A DNA stretch of 64,000 nucleotides from assembly GCA_047967505.1 (NCBI GenBank), contig CM106540.1. One strand, 5' to 3'. The notes under the pieces were generated by a model. It was not told the DNA's origin. It ran no database searches and was given only the letters and a program-made list of their open reading frames with translations. This stretch comes from Dipteris shenzhenensis (lineage: Eukaryota > Polypodiophyta > Polypodiopsida > Gleicheniales). The first letter of the stretch is position 1. Every line of letters starts with the position of its first letter. The translations under genes were made by a program, and so were the position numbers. Below are positions 9,286 to 20,787 of this stretch, one piece after another.

Positions 9286-11000
9286 ATGGAAACCCCTGGT
9301 AATTCACCCGGCATTTCAAGGACACCTCAGGCATCATCTACCACACAATATCGTGTTCAGATTGCACAACCAGCCCATTTCGGAGCTTTTGCATCTTGGG
9401 TCTTCTGTGTCACGTGCCCTCCTAGTGATTTGGACCACATCCTATACCTTCTGCATGAGGCACCTCAGTTACATTACTTCCTCAGCACAGTCCAGGTTGT
9501 GTTCCACGAGACACGAAGATACCCAGAACCCGATATTCCTCAAGAGTTTGCTGTCCATCTTTGGAGAGAATTTTACCCTTCACCTTCAGCATCTCCAGGG
9601 TACTCTCCACCTCCTTCAGCTCCCAGATATCCTCCTATACAGGTTGTACCTTCTCCAAGACAGTATTTACACCCTGAAGGCACTCCTTCTCCTGGATATC
9701 CTCCACTTCCGACAACGCTCCTTATCCCTTCTCAGATCCATGGACTCTGCAACCTTCTCCAGTCCTCTAACGATCAGTTACACCACTTTCGGCATCACCA
9801 GTGTTACCTCAGACAGGACCTCCTTTACCAGATATCCACGGGTGGTTCCATCCTGCCTCGCCTGCCCCCTCCAACATGAGCAACCTCAGGGAGCAGCCCG
9901 AATCTTCTTCCAGGAATGGTACAAACTAGAGCGCAAGTTCGCGCTTTTCTCACAGGGATCTTCGATATGTCGCAACGCTCGCGTGAAGCCTCTCCAGAGA
10001 TCAAAGACTCAAGTCCAAAAAAGACCCCTGAAGTCAACATACAAGGCGAATCACTACTGCAACTTCAAATTTCCCAGCTTCAGGTCAATATCTCCAACTT
10101 GCTCCAGAAAGTTCAACAACTTCAAGATTCTCGCAGTACCACACATACAGACGATGACGTGATGCAACCAGACAACTATGTGGATTCATTTCCACCACAG
10201 GTAGAAAACACTGAACTACGTGCCCTCTACCGTTTACTTCAAGCTTCCAAAACTAAAAGAATTGACATCAAACTTCCAGAAGCCTACACTGGTCAACGCA
10301 ATCACCGAACACTTGACCAATGGCTCGCAAAAATGCGCATGTATTTTGATACTGTTGACCTCACTTAAGGCAAAAAGATCGCCTTGGCAGCCTCCCTCCT
10401 CAAGGATATAGCTTTTCTATGGTGGCAAAGACGCTTAAAGAACGGCAAAAGTGTGTTAACATGGGAACGTTTTGAACACGTGCTCCGTAAGCAGTTCATA
10501 CCTGCCAATGCGGACTTCCAAGCACGTTCAAAACTCCGACAGTTAGAGCAAACGGGCTCCCTGTCTTCCTACATCTCTCAGTTCACCACATTCGCCCTCG
10601 TTACACATTGATGTCCTTAAAGCAAACATCACCACCACAGCTGGCGCTATGCTTACGCAGAGCGCATTACAGATTTCCAAAACACAGGGAAGCAAAGTGC
10701 TAATCACACACAGAACTCTCCTATGGCCAAAGGTGCTCGCCCTCAAGATAACACCAGGTTTCGAAAAAACTTCGGTAATCAACGTCAGCGACAGTCTCAA
10801 GATCCCCAGAAGACTTAGAAATCATATGCTGGATTCCAACAGAAGCACTCCTCCAAGGATCGCGCCTCTTCTTCTTCACAAAGTCATTACCGACATCCCC
10901 AACATAAAGGTGCGGCCATTGACAAGAACAACTCCAACACAAAAGGACTTTGTACCATCTGTACAGGCGACCATAGATGGTGCGATTGTCCCAAGTGACC
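9286..11000 (+). pseudogene. Gypsy-B gag with proline-rich N-terminus and zinc knuckle
   Basis: One frame runs from METPGNSPG at 9286 to 10611, broken only by TGA at 9877 and TAA at 10366. Residues about 100-150 are proline/serine-rich (PSPSASPGYSPPPSAPRYPP). Around residue 211 comes MVQTRAQVRAFLTG, then a leucine/glutamine-rich likely coiled coil (LLQLQISQLQVNISNLLQKV). The gag core follows with TLDQWLAKMRMYFDT, DIAFLWWQRRLKNG and FEHVLRKQFIPANADF. After a frame change near 10600, a basic linker leads to the zinc knuckle CTICTGDHRWCDC (CX2CX3HX4C, about 10945-10985). The acidic WLAKM and LWW motifs are the usual gypsy gag markers. Confidence 0.85.
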
Positions 11001-11016
11001 AAAGCAAAATTCCAAT

Positions 11017-11502
11017 ATGAAACCTAGCACTTTCCAAAGAGAAGATGCTACCCCAGCACAAGACAAGAAAGGCAAAGCTGTGCGAATGGCAAATACCATC
11101 CACCTGAGCCTTGCCAGCAACCCCGAACCTTCCCTAGCCACTCAAGTACTTTGTGTTCAAGGATCGATTCGTGGAACAACAGTCACTGTCCTCATCGACA
11201 GTGGCTGCTCTCATAATTTCCTAGCTAGTTCTATGGTCGACAAACTTCGGTTGACCACTAGTCCTAGTCTCATGGACTATCAGATTGAACTCGCAAATGG
11301 AACTACTTTCTTGTGCAACACCAAGATCAAAAACTTGTCTTTTCGCATCCAACATTATACGGACAAGTTGAACTTCGACATCATGCCTCTTTCTCGGTAC
11401 GATGTCATACTCGGACAACAGTGGCTCTACGACTATGATCCATCAATCAGTTTTCGCAGCCATACTATCCAGTTTGTCCATCAGGGAAAACTATTGAGCT
11501 AA
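11017..11502 (+). pseudogene. Gypsy-B aspartic protease
   Basis: Frame of 161 codons, continuous with the zinc-knuckle frame upstream except for a TGA just after the knuckle. It shows VTVLIDSGCSHNFLASSMVD (active site D-S-G), FRIQHYTDKLNFDIMPLSRY and DVILGQQWLYDYDPSI, the retropepsin flap-to-C-terminal signature. The active-site triplet is intact. It stops at 11500-11502, about 90 bases before the next pol frame. Confidence 0.88.
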
Positions 11503-11594
11503 CTGGTTCTAGGGACTCTCCTTCAACCCCAGTTGCCTCTGCCCTACAAGTAAAGAAGTGGGTTCGTAAACGTCAAGTAAAGACTTCACTTCTG

Positions 11595-13258
11595 TTGGTT
11601 ACGGCAGTCGAGGAGACACCAACTAAGGATCCTCCTGAATACCTCAACCAACCTTTTTTCCAGCCTTACCTGGATATTTTTCCACAGGAATTGCCAAAGC
11701 AGTTACCACCTCGACGACCAGTGGATCACCCAATTGAACTTATTCCCGGCAGTAATCCACCGTCGAAACCTCCTTATCGGGTTTCTTACACTCAAAATGA
11801 AGAAATCCAAAGACAGGTCACCGAACTACTCGACAAAGGTCATATTTGGCCCAGTCGCAGCCCTTTCGGATCTCCTGTACTACTTGGGAAAAAAAGAATA
11901 AGTCAATGCGCCTCTGCATCGACTACCGAGCCCTCAACAAGCTCACTATCAAAAACAAGTATCCATTGCCTCGCATCGATGACCTCTTCGATCAACTTCT
12001 ACATGCAACACAATTCTCAAAGATTGATCTTCGTTCAGGTTATCATCAAATACGCATACGAGAAGGCGATGAGTACAAGACAGCTTTTCGCACAAAGTAT
12101 GGACACTATGAATGTTTGGTCATGCCTTTTGGGTTAAACAATGCCCCGGCCACATTCATGACATTAATGAACAACATCTTCAAGCCTTTCCTCGATAAGT
12201 TCGTCATCGTTTACCTCGATGACATCCTCGTTTTCAGCAGATCCCTACATGAGCACAAACATCTTCACCAAGTTTTTGAAGTTCTCCGCGCAAATTCTCT
12301 CTACATCAACATTGAGAAGAGTGAGTTCTTCAAAACCCAACTCGAATATTTGGGACATGTTATTTCCACTCAAGGCATCTCTGTGGATCCCAAGAAGGTC
12401 GAGGTAATCCGAAACTGGCCTACTCCTACGAATGTTCATGATGTCCGCTCTTTTCTCGGATTGGCAAACTTCTACCATACAAAGGTCTATCAATTTTCCG
12501 AAATCGCAGCTCCTATGTCCGAATTATTGAAAAGCACAGCAGTTTTTCAATGGCTTCCTGAAACAGAGTATAGTTTCCAACAACTCAAGCAAGCACTCAC
12601 TACCACACCAGTTATGGCTATTGCTGACCCAAACCTTCCATTTGAGGTCATGACCGACGCTTCCGACATCGCTACAGGAGCAGTCTTGATGCAAGAAGGC
12701 AGAGTTATTACTTTTGACAGCCATAAACATTCTGATATCCAAACCCGATACCCGGTTTATGATAAGGAGTTTCTTGCCGTTGTACATGCTTATCGCTCTT
12801 GGAAACATTATCTCATGGGAGCCGACTCGGTGGTCAAGACAGACCATCACTCTCTAAAGTATATCTTTACTCAGCCAGTCATGAACGCTCGACAAGCACG
12901 CTGGGTTGAGTTTCTGGCCAACTTTCACATGACCATTGAGTACATTCCAGGACTACGCAATGTAGTTGCAGATGCTCTCAGCAGGTTAACTCTAGCATCA
13001 GCTATGGTAATCTCTACATTATCTGTGGATGTTCCGAATTCATTCAAAGGAAAGTATTTCAATGATAAAGACTTTGGCAGAGCAGTACAAGTTCTTTCAA
13101 AAGATCACCCTTCGACTTCCGAACAGAAGATTTTCTCATCCTATTCTTATACGGACAACCTTATGTACTATCAAGATCGCGTCTGTGTACCACATGACAA
13201 GGATGTTCGACGTCTTTTGTTAAAAGAGCATCATTGCTGCCCATCTAGGCATCAATAA
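11595..13258 (+). pseudogene. Gypsy-B reverse transcriptase and RNase H
   Basis: RT copies the RNA and RNase H removes it. The first frame (11595 to about 11895) has FPQELPKQLPPRRPVDHPIE and [20 protein letters not shown]. After one frameshift the rest (to 13258) reads [45 protein letters not shown] and the catalytic [10 protein letters not shown] (YLDD intact). RNase H follows with [32 protein letters not shown] and [10 protein letters not shown], then [13 protein letters not shown] and VVADALSRL. All catalytic motifs are preserved, so the single frameshift near 11895 and the one at 13255 are the main lesions. Confidence 0.92.
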
Positions 13259-13930
13259 GACTTATCGGTTACTCAGTGCAACATACTACTGGCCTCAGAT
13301 GAAAAGCGACATCATCAAAATGGTTACATCTTGCTTATCTTGTCAACAAATGAAAGCAAGCCGACGACTTCCAACAGGACTTCTTTAGCCTCTTCCAGTT
13401 CCAACTGAAAGGTAAGAAAGTATTTCCATGGATTTCATTACAACACTACCACGATCCTCCAGAGGTAACACTCAGATTATGGTAATTGTTGATCGATTGT
13501 CCAAAATGGCACACTTTGTTGCTTGCAAAAGTAGTGCGCAGGCTCCGGACATAGCCAAACTCTTTATACAACACATCTTCCGACACCATGGATTACGCAA
13601 GAATATCATATCCGACAGAGATCCTAAGTTTACCAGTCACTTTTGGATTTCACTGTTCAAATCTTTGGGTACAACTCTACTGTTCAGTTCAGCCTACCAC
13701 CCAGAATCAGATGGCCAGACTGAAAGAGTCAACCAAGTTCTTGAAGAAATGCTTCGACATTATATTCAATCACGCCTAGCAGCTTGGGAAGAGTATCTAC
13801 CACTCCTTGAGTTTCCATAGTGCCATCAGCATGACTCCATTCCAAGCAGCTTATGGACACACTCCGATTGTACCAACGAATTTTGTACTTCAACATCGAG
13901 TGGCCCTAGCTACTCCAAGTCAGGGATCAT
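13228..13930 (+). pseudogene. Gypsy-B integrase
   Basis: Integrase inserts the cDNA. The zinc-binding part is spread over two frames: LKEHHC...[12 protein letters not shown] then YYWPQMKSDI and SCLSCQQMK (HHCC pattern). The core frame at 13428-13820 has SMDFITTLPRSSRG, DRLSKMAHFVACK, IISDRDPKFTSHFW and SDGQTERVNQVLEEM, giving the D, D, E triad. Frame shifts at about 13255 and 13815 and a TAG near 13387 break it. Confidence 0.9.
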
Positions 13931-14437
13931 ATGCGAAAAGCGCAAGAGCGGTATCAACAGTCTGCCAACAAACATAGACGTCACCTGGAATTTGACACTG
14001 GTGACATGGTGCTATTATTTGTAGCCCCACATCGCTATAAGACGGTTAAGTCTGTGTTTCCTAAGTTGCGACCAAGATACTGTGGACCTTTCCGGATCGT
14101 CAAGAAAAATTCACCTTTAAGTTACAAATTGGAATTACCACCATCATGGGGTAAAATCCATCCAACATTTCATATTTCTTGGCTAAAGACGTACATTCCA
14201 GGCGATGAAGCAGTTCCTCCTGCAGGTGATTATGTCCCAGAAATTGAAGACGATTATGTTCTCATTATTCCTGAGCGTATTCTGGACCATCGACAGCGAG
14301 AGACTCGACATCGATTTATCACGGAATTCCTTGTTCTTTGGCGAGATCTGGACGACTCCGACGCTACTTGGCAATCTGATGAAGACTTACAGCAGTACCC
14401 TGACATTTTACAGCACTATTTTCAAAATTTACCGTAA
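13931..14437 (+). pseudogene. Gypsy-B integrase C-terminus with chromodomain
   Basis: 168-codon frame. It starts MRKAQERYQQSANKHRR, then KLRPRYCGPFRIVKK (GPY/F module), YKLELPPSWGKIHPTFHISW (typical chromovirus linker), and from about residue 112 ILDHRQRETRHRFITEFLVL with WRDLDDSDATWQSDEDL, a chromodomain-like fold with the W..L..DATW signature. Chromodomains direct integration to particular chromatin. It ends in FQNLP and a stop. Confidence 0.88.
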
Positions 14438-14480
14438 TATTTTCTACATCAGTTCATTATCTCCACTAGGGTCTTCTTTT

Positions 14481-14493
14481 GAGTGGGAGGGGA
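14481..14493 (+). promoter_or_regulatory. Gypsy-B polypurine tract
   Basis: GAGTGGGAGGGGA directly precedes the right LTR and primes plus-strand DNA synthesis in this class. Confidence 0.8.
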
Positions 14494-14904
14494 TGTCACG
14501 ATCTGTGACGTATTCCTTTCTCTATTTCTAGACTTATGGATGGTTTGATGAATGGACACTTGTGGAAGGGTATGCCCTTTCGACGGGACACTTTCTATGA
14601 GGCACAACGCTTCACAAGAGACACTCTATTGAAGAGACATTTCTATTGTAATGTATCCTCTCATCAAGGGTCACACCCTTCACAAGGGATACACACCTCT
14701 TCATGCACATACACTTTGGAGTACACACCTTTTCATATGTGACTCTTCACTCTCTATATAAGAGAGGCCCAATTGTATGGATGACACACAACGGATACCC
14801 TACAGACATTCAAGTAATACAATTATTCCTTGTTCTCTGCTATTTCAGTCTCCTTTCTGTTCCTTAGCACATTTCTAAATATAGTAAATCTAGGAGTTCT
14901 TACA
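14494..14904 (+). repeat. Gypsy-B right LTR (411 bp)
   Basis: Same start (TGTCACGATCTGTGACG) and TTCTTACA end as the left LTR. Differences seen by eye are mostly C/T or G/A changes. Followed by AGTAG at 14905-14909. Confidence 0.95.
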
Positions 14905-17550
14905 AGTAGATCATCGCATAGATTTAGTACCTAGGGCTCAACCTATTAGTATTCCACCTTATAGGATGAGCCAGCTTGAGGCGGATAAGTTAGCTTCATA
15001 GCTACAAGATTATTTGAATATGGGCTATATACGCCCAAGTAAATCACCTTGGGGAGCACCTGTCCTCTTAAGAAAGAAGAAAGATAATTCGTGGAGAATG
15101 TGTATAGATTATAAACGATTGAATAAAGTGACAATTAAGAATCGATACCCTCTTCCTCGTTCCGATGATTTGATAGACCGTTTGGCTGGAGCGAAGTATT
15201 TCACTAAGCTTAATTTGCGTACGGGTTATCACCAAATCCGTATCTATGCTAAACACATAGATAGAACCGCATTTCGAACCACATAGATAGTTTCTTGTAT
15301 TACCTTTTGGTTTGACCAATGCTCCTGCTACCTTCCAACAAATGATCAACGATTTGTTCCGAGATTTTCTAGGCAAATTCGTTGTCATGTTCTTAGATGA
15401 CATTTTGGTATACAGCCGAACGCTAGAGGATCACATTGAACACCTCCGAATTGTCTTAGTTATTCTAAGACAGCATAGGCTCTATGCCAAGATGAGTAAA
15501 TGTGACTTCTTCATAAAGGATATCATTTACTTAGGACACAAGATTTCTTCTAAAGGTATAAGCATTGATCTGGATCGTATCCAAAAGATTTTGGAATGGC
15601 CTATCCCTCAGACTGTGAAACAACTTCGTACTTTCCTAGGATTCACGGTTTTTCTAAGTCTGTGTATGATTATTCCAATATCACAGCACCCTTAACCAAC
15701 ATATTGAAAGGTCGTGGACGCAGGTCCACCCAGCCGATCTCTTGGAATGATGCATTGAACAAGGCTTTTGAAACCTTGAAGTTAACTATCAAGGAAGCAC
15801 CCGTTCTTGCATTACCCGATCCTACCCGACCTTATGTTTTAGAGGCCGCTGCGAGTGATTTTGTGATTGGGGCAACTTTATTCCAAGAGAGCAAACCTAT
15901 AGCTTTTGAGAGTAAGAAGCTAGATGACACCCAATATCGTTGGCCCACACTAGAAAAAGAACTCTATGCAGTTGTCTATGCTCTGAAGGTTTGGAGACAC
16001 TACTTGTATGGTTCAAAGTTTCTTGTATTGACCAATCATCAGTCAATCCTCTATGTGTGTGACGGGTCTGAATTGAGGGGAAGAAAGGCTAGATGGACAG
16101 AGTTAATGCAAGATTTTGATTTTGAAATAAAGGGTTCGATGAATAGTGTGGCGGATGCCTTAAGTCAAGTCAAGTTTGTAAATGCTATGTCATTTACGAA
16201 GATATCTTCAGACCTATTTCAATCCTTGAGAGGGCTTTATGCAACTGATAGTCATTTCAATTCTTATCGGCAGAAAGTCCAGGATGGAAGCTCCATGGTT
16301 AACCAGGACGAGATTTTGTCACCTATGGTACAGGCGGCGAGAGGTCAGTGGATGATTAGGAACGGCTTGCTGTTCCGGAATGGAAAGATATGTGTGCCAG
16401 ATGTTTCGGATCTTTTCTCCAAGATTCTTTGGGAGTGTCATGATGCTCCTAGTGCTAGACATCCAGGTATACATCGGACTCTGTCTCTTGTAAAAAATAC
16501 CTTCTATTGGCCTAAGATGTGTGCATTTATTGAAGACTACGTGGTAGATTGCCGGGTTTGTCAAGGTACTAAGGAAGATCACCTTAGAAGCGCGGGTTTA
16601 TTACAGCCATTGCAAATCTCGAGTAATAACTGGGAAAGTATTTCCATGGATTTTATTATCGGTTTGCCTAGAACGTGCAAGGGTCATGACTCCATTTGGG
16701 TCATAGTGGAACGTCTAACAAAAATGGCTAGATTCTTACCTACTAGAACAACTATTTCAGCTGTTCAACTGGCTCACGAGTTTGTGGACCACTTGTTTAA
16801 GCTATATGGTTTGCCGTCTGACATAGTCAGTGACAGGGACTCGAAGTTTACAAGTAACTTCTTGACACTTGTCTTTGAGAAGTTAGAAACTACTCTAAGT
16901 ATGAGTTCCTCATATCATGCACAATCTGATGGCAGTACAGAGAAGGTCAATCAATTGGTTGAAGATATGCTTCGGGCATATGTTTCTAAGAGACTTATCT
17001 TCATGGGAAGATTATCTCCCTATGATAGAATTTGCTTATAACAGTGCAAAGCATTTGGGTTACAGTCCTTTTATGCTTCTGTACGGGTTTCGACCTAAGT
17101 CACCAGTTATGGTTGGTTTAAAGGGAATCCAAAATGATGCTGCAAAGACATTCTTGCAAGACATGCAAGAAATGTTGTAGTTTGCCAAGGAGTCTATTAG
17201 AAGTGCCCAAGATCGGAACAGATTTAATGCTAATAGACATTGTTCACCTAGAGAGTTCTCTGAAGGAAGGATGGTATATTTGCATATTCCCAAGGAATCA
17301 AAGAGCCTAAGTACTGGTTTGGTTCCAAAGTTATCCCCCAGATACTATGGTCCGTTCAAGATTATTAAAGAATTGAACCAGTTGCATATAAACTAGAATT
17401 GCCTCCTAATGTAAAAGTACATCAAGTATTTCAAGTCAGTAGATTGAAAGAGTTACTGGGTGCGAATGATCAACTTGTTTCTCCTCAAGAAATAATAAAA
17501 GTTATACATTTGACTTTTATTCCACACAAACCTGATAGTATTCTTGAATT
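14905..17550 (+). pseudogene. Gypsy-A pol: RT, RNase H, integrase (after gypsy-B)
   Basis: RT continues with [73 protein letters not shown], a short lesion at about 15286, then [16 protein letters not shown] and [10 protein letters not shown] (FLDD). The 15596-17041 frame holds RNase H (PYVLEAAASDFVIGATLFQE, where AAAS replaces the usual TDAS and the first catalytic Asp is lost) and integrase (HDAPSARHPGIHRTLSLVKN, FYWPKM, SMDFIIGLPRT, DIVSDRDSKFTSNF, DGSTEKVNQLVEDM). A frame change near 17000 leads to LPMIEFAYNSAKHLGYSPFM, then KLSPRYYGPFKII and VKVHQVFQVSRLKELLGAND. The end is deleted at ILEF, where the truncated right LTR begins. Confidence 0.9.
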
Positions 17551-17845
17551 TCCTGGATTGAGTCGCGGACACACGTCTGCATTATAGCGTAGCCCAAGGC
17601 CCAGCAGTAGATCCCAAGCTTCACAACGCCACCTGGTGGTATGGGATACCAGGCTGGTTAGGATCTGGTTGGGAGTTCGTGCCAGTAGCTCAGCTTGTGG
17701 CTCGGAGGGGACATCTCTTGATTCGGGATCGCATCCCGTAGATGTCATGGTTGGGTGGTGAGCAGCTTGCTCAAATTCCTCACGTTTGGTGTGTTCTTGT
17801 GTTTGCTTGCAGATCAGAGGTTTCAGGAGTGTTGGGGTCGTGTCA
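17551..17845 (+). repeat. Gypsy-A right LTR, 5'-truncated (295 bp)
   Basis: Matches 4541-4835 of the left LTR with about 22 differences, nearly all transitions, and ends at GGGGTCGTGTCA. Its first 236 bp, including the TATA box, were deleted together with the 3' end of pol. A short TTC/TCCT overlap at the join suggests microhomology repair. Confidence 0.9.
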
Positions 17846-18780
17846 TTATAGCATGCTAGATATGGGCATATGAGTTATGGCAGTTTGATGACCCTTCAAA
17901 AACATTCTATGGTTGATGCTTTGCCTCCTTAGGAGTCACCTCCTCCTCATGCCTATGAAGGGCGCATACTTGGGAAGATACACAAGTTTTCCCTCAAGAA
18001 GGATGGTGCAGTACGACCGGTTCGAAAATTACAGCGCATTCATAGTGATGTATGTGGTCCCATGAGAACTCCTGCATTGGGTGGTTATCTCTATTATGTC
18101 ACATTTATTGATGACTACTCAAATTACACTTGGGTCTATGGTTTAAAGAAAAAATCAGATGTGTTTAAGCATTTTCGACCCTTTGTAGCAAAGGTTGAGA
18201 ATGAAATAGGCCTCACGGTTCAAATTCTATGCACAGATAGAGGAGGGGAGTATATGTCTCATGAATTTGAGGCTTATTTGAAGGAGAAAGGCATCACAAA
18301 TCAGCTTACAGTGAGGCTTACCCCTCAAAACAAAATAGCAAAGCTGAGCGGAAGAATAAAACTCTTATGGAGATGGATAGATCCATGCTCACAAGCAAAA
18401 AATTGCCTCACCGGTTTTGGCTTGAGGGTCTCATGTGTGCCAACTACATTTTGAATCGGGCTCCCACAAAGGCTTTGAAGAAAAAGACTCCTTATGAAGT
18501 TTGGCATGGGAGAAAGCTTTCATTGGAACATTGTCGTATCTTTGGATGTGTTGCATATGCCCATGTGCCTGTTGAGTATCAACATAAGCTATTAGACAAG
18601 GCCATTAAATGCATATTTAGTGGGTATAGTGCAGAGAGCAAAGGTTACCGTCTCTTCAATCCTGCTTCACGCAAGATTTTTGTCAGCAGAGATGTAATCT
18701 TTCAGAAAATTCAACACATACACAAGCTGAATTTAACGTGCCCGCTTCTTCTACATCGGATGATGTTTTTGAGGGATTAA
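17846..18780 (+). pseudogene. Copia-A integrase
   Basis: The pre-integrase zinc region resumes after gypsy-A as L*HARYGHMSYGSLM, where a TAG replaces the usual Trp codon. Later EGRILGK has Arg where the zinc-binding Cys is expected. The core reads IHSDVCGPM, GGYLYYVTFIDDYSNYTWVY and LCTDRGGEYMSHEFEAYLKE, giving the first two catalytic aspartates. The frame breaks at about 18330-18365, so the E of the D-D-E triad (usually in AERKN) is lost. The second frame (18367-18780) continues MEMDRSMLTSKKLPHRFW, CANYILNRAPTKAL, PYEVWHGRKLSLEHCRIFGC and GYSAESKGYRLFNP. Confidence 0.9.
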
Positions 18781-20517
18781 TACCCATTGCCTTGGGTTCC
18801 TCTTCTGACATCCCTGCTGAAAATCAGAATTTACGGCAAGCTTCTCGTGTTCCACGTGCCCCGATTAAACCACCGGCTGATTTAGTCCCTCCCCAAGCAG
18901 TGGAAGATGCTGTCAGGCAAGAGATTACAGAAATACACGCAGCCAAATCAGTTCCCAATTGCCTGCTCCAAACTCTCAAGGAGAGTAAGCTTGATGCTCC
19001 TTTGCCTGGCAGAACTCGCAATGCAGCAAGGCACAAAGGGGGGGCTCTTTCTATTGAATCAGCTTATGCACGTACTCTTCTTGATGAGGAAGAGCCTGAT
19101 ACTTTTGAAGAACCTAAGGACAATGTGCATTGGATGAATGCCATGCAAGATGAGTTGCAGTCCATTGAGAAAAATCAGACCTGGAATCTTGTGGATTCGC
19201 CACCAGGAAAGAATGCCATAGGTACCAAATGCTCCTACTTCCAAGATGACCACTATCAGACCAATTATTGCTATGGCTACACATTTTGATTGGAATGTTC
19301 ATCAGTTGGACATAAAAGCAGCTTTTCTTAATGGAAACTTGTTGGAATGGTTTATGTCAAACAACCTCCTGGCTTTGAAATTTCAGATAATACACATAAA
19401 GTTTGCAAGCTGAATAAAGCTTTGTATGGGCTGAAACACGCCCCACGCGCATGGTACTCCAATATTGATGCCTTTCTGACCACCAAGGGGCCTCATGACA
19501 GTCCAACTCAAAGTACCCTCTACATTAAGAAGGATGGGTCATCATTCTTTATGTAGATGACATGCGGCTCACAGGGTCACATGTAGAAAAAATAGCAGAT
19601 TTCACAGCTGAATTAAAAGCTACATTTGACATGTCAAATTTTTTTCCCTCAAAAATTGACATGTCAGATTTGGGCATGTTACATTTTTACTTGGGAATCC
19701 AGTTTATAGAAGAGAGACGTGGTATTAAGTATGTGCAAAAGCTCTTGGATCAGTTCAACATGCAAGATTGCAAGCCTACAGCCACTCCCATGGAGCCAGG
19801 GTTGGAGCTTATTATGTATGATGCAGGTGAATCAGTAGTAGATGCCACACTCTACAGCCAGGCTATTGGATGCCTTGTTTACTTGTGCAATACACGGCCT
19901 GATATTCAGTTTGCAATATCTCAGGTGAGCAGGTATATACACAGCCCAAAGACAACACATTGGCAAGCTGTAAAACGCATCTTCTGTTACTTGCAAGGCA
20001 TAAAGTCTTATGGCTTGATGTTTCCCAAGGGGGGGTGACGTGCAAATGCATGCTTACAGTGACTCAGATTGGGCTGGAGATTATGACACAAGTGGTAATT
20101 GTTTCTTTTTGGAACATGCTTGCATTTCTTGGCTAAGTAAGATTCAAGAAACAATCAACTGTGGCTACTTCTTCCTATGAAGCTGCATACAGGGCAGCTT
20201 TCACAACAACAGTTGAGTGTGTGTGGCTACGCCGCTTATTTGTTGATCTTCACCTATCATTGCAGGGTCCTCCTCCTATTCTCACTGATAGTTAGAGTGC
20301 TATAGCAGTTGCAAAGAATCCTGTGTTTCATGCTCGCACGAAGCACATTGAGGTTCATTATCACTATGTCAAAGAGAAGTTGCATGCAGGGGAGATCAAT
20401 ATGATCTATATCTCCACACATGACAATGTTGCAGATATCTTCACCAAAGCACTTCCACATGAGAAGTTTGAGGCATTTCGTAGTGCCCTAAACTTACTTC
20501 CTTTTGGTGATTGATCT
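18738..20517 (+). pseudogene. Copia-A reverse transcriptase and RNase H
   Basis: RT starts with WMNAMQDELQSIEKNQTWNL and GKNAIGTK. Compared with the related antisense fragment at 22452-23828, about 140-150 bp is missing after IGTK, and a frame change continues with APTSKMTTIRPIIAMAT and VHQLDIKAAFLNG. YVKQPPGFEISDN, LNKALYGLKHAPRAWYS and the catalytic LYVDDM (about 19545-19562, across a frame change) follow. A short 19-bp local repeat of a TTTGACATGTCA-type word lies near 19623-19672. RNase H shows MHAYSDSDWAGDYDT, EHACISWLSK, HARTKHIEVHYHYVKEKLHA and DNVADIFTKALPHEKFEAFR, ending in a TGA at 20512-20514. Confidence 0.9.
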
Positions 20518-20542
20518 TTTCCTTGTACATCATCACATTGGC

Positions 20543-20554
20543 ATTGCACGGGGG
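20543..20554 (+). promoter_or_regulatory. Copia-A polypurine tract
   Basis: ATTGCACGGGGG precedes the right LTR. The terminal G-run is the plausible plus-strand primer. Confidence 0.6.
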
Positions 20555-20787
20555 TGTTGGAATTATCGCCATAATTCATGGCATTGACCAATGTGTAGTC
20601 AGTGAGTTAGGGGCACTTTTCCCTTATTAGAGGTTTTTCCCCCTAACCACAGTTAGGATCCCTTACTACCGTTAGTGAATAGGTTTAAGTTTTGTCACTT
20701 GGACTAAATATTCACCTCTTGTATGTTTTCCTATCTCTTCTACTCAGAGCGTTTGTTGTTTTCTCTCCATCTCTTCTTTTGTTCACA
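20555..20787 (+). repeat. Copia-A right LTR (233 bp)
   Basis: Starts TGTTGGAATTATCGCC and ends TTTTGTTCACA. It is followed by GAGCT at 20788-20792, and the LINE frame then resumes. Confidence 0.92.

Larger units (their letters stand above)
7614..14904 (+). mobile_element. Gypsy-B: Ty3/gypsy chromovirus, 7.3 kb
   Basis: Complete element with 5-bp target duplication AGTAG, LTRs 7614-8025 and 14494-14904, primer site, leader, gag, protease, RT, RNase H, integrase and a C-terminal chromodomain-like segment, then a purine tract. About 11 differences between its LTRs (about 3%) by hand make it younger than its host gypsy-A. Each gene has a few stops or frameshifts, so it is a recently dead copy. 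Confidence 0.95.
4305..17845 (+). mobile_element. Gypsy-A (copy 1): Ty3/gypsy retrotransposon, split by gypsy-B
   Basis: The left LTR (4305-4835) and a 5'-truncated right LTR (17551-17845) share about 93% identity by hand over 295 bp. Inside lie gag, protease and pol in gypsy order, with integrase after RNase H. The element sits in copia-A between TTG and the HARYGH (pre-integrase) codons. The right flank TTATA corresponds to an original TTGTG with two G-to-A changes, so the target duplication is probably TTGTG with a TG contraction on the left (inference). Gypsy-B is inserted at 7614-14904 with duplication AGTAG. A terminal deletion removed the 3' end of pol, the purine tract and the first 236 bp of the right LTR. 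Confidence 0.9.
1691..20787 (+). mobile_element. Copia-A: Ty1/copia LTR retrotransposon, split by gypsy-A
   Basis: An LTR pair (1691-1927 and 20555-20787) with TG...CA ends flanks a copia-order interior: gag, protease, integrase, reverse transcriptase, RNase H. The 5-bp target duplication GAGCT lies at 1686-1690 and 20788-20792, inside the host LINE ORF1. The left LTR is followed by an initiator-Met-tRNA-like primer site and the right one is preceded by a G-rich purine tract. Hand alignment of the LTRs shows about 30 differences plus small indels over about 235 bp, so it is an old insertion. Gypsy-A occupies 4305-17845 inside it, between the protease and the integrase. All genes carry stops or frameshifts. 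Confidence 0.92.
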
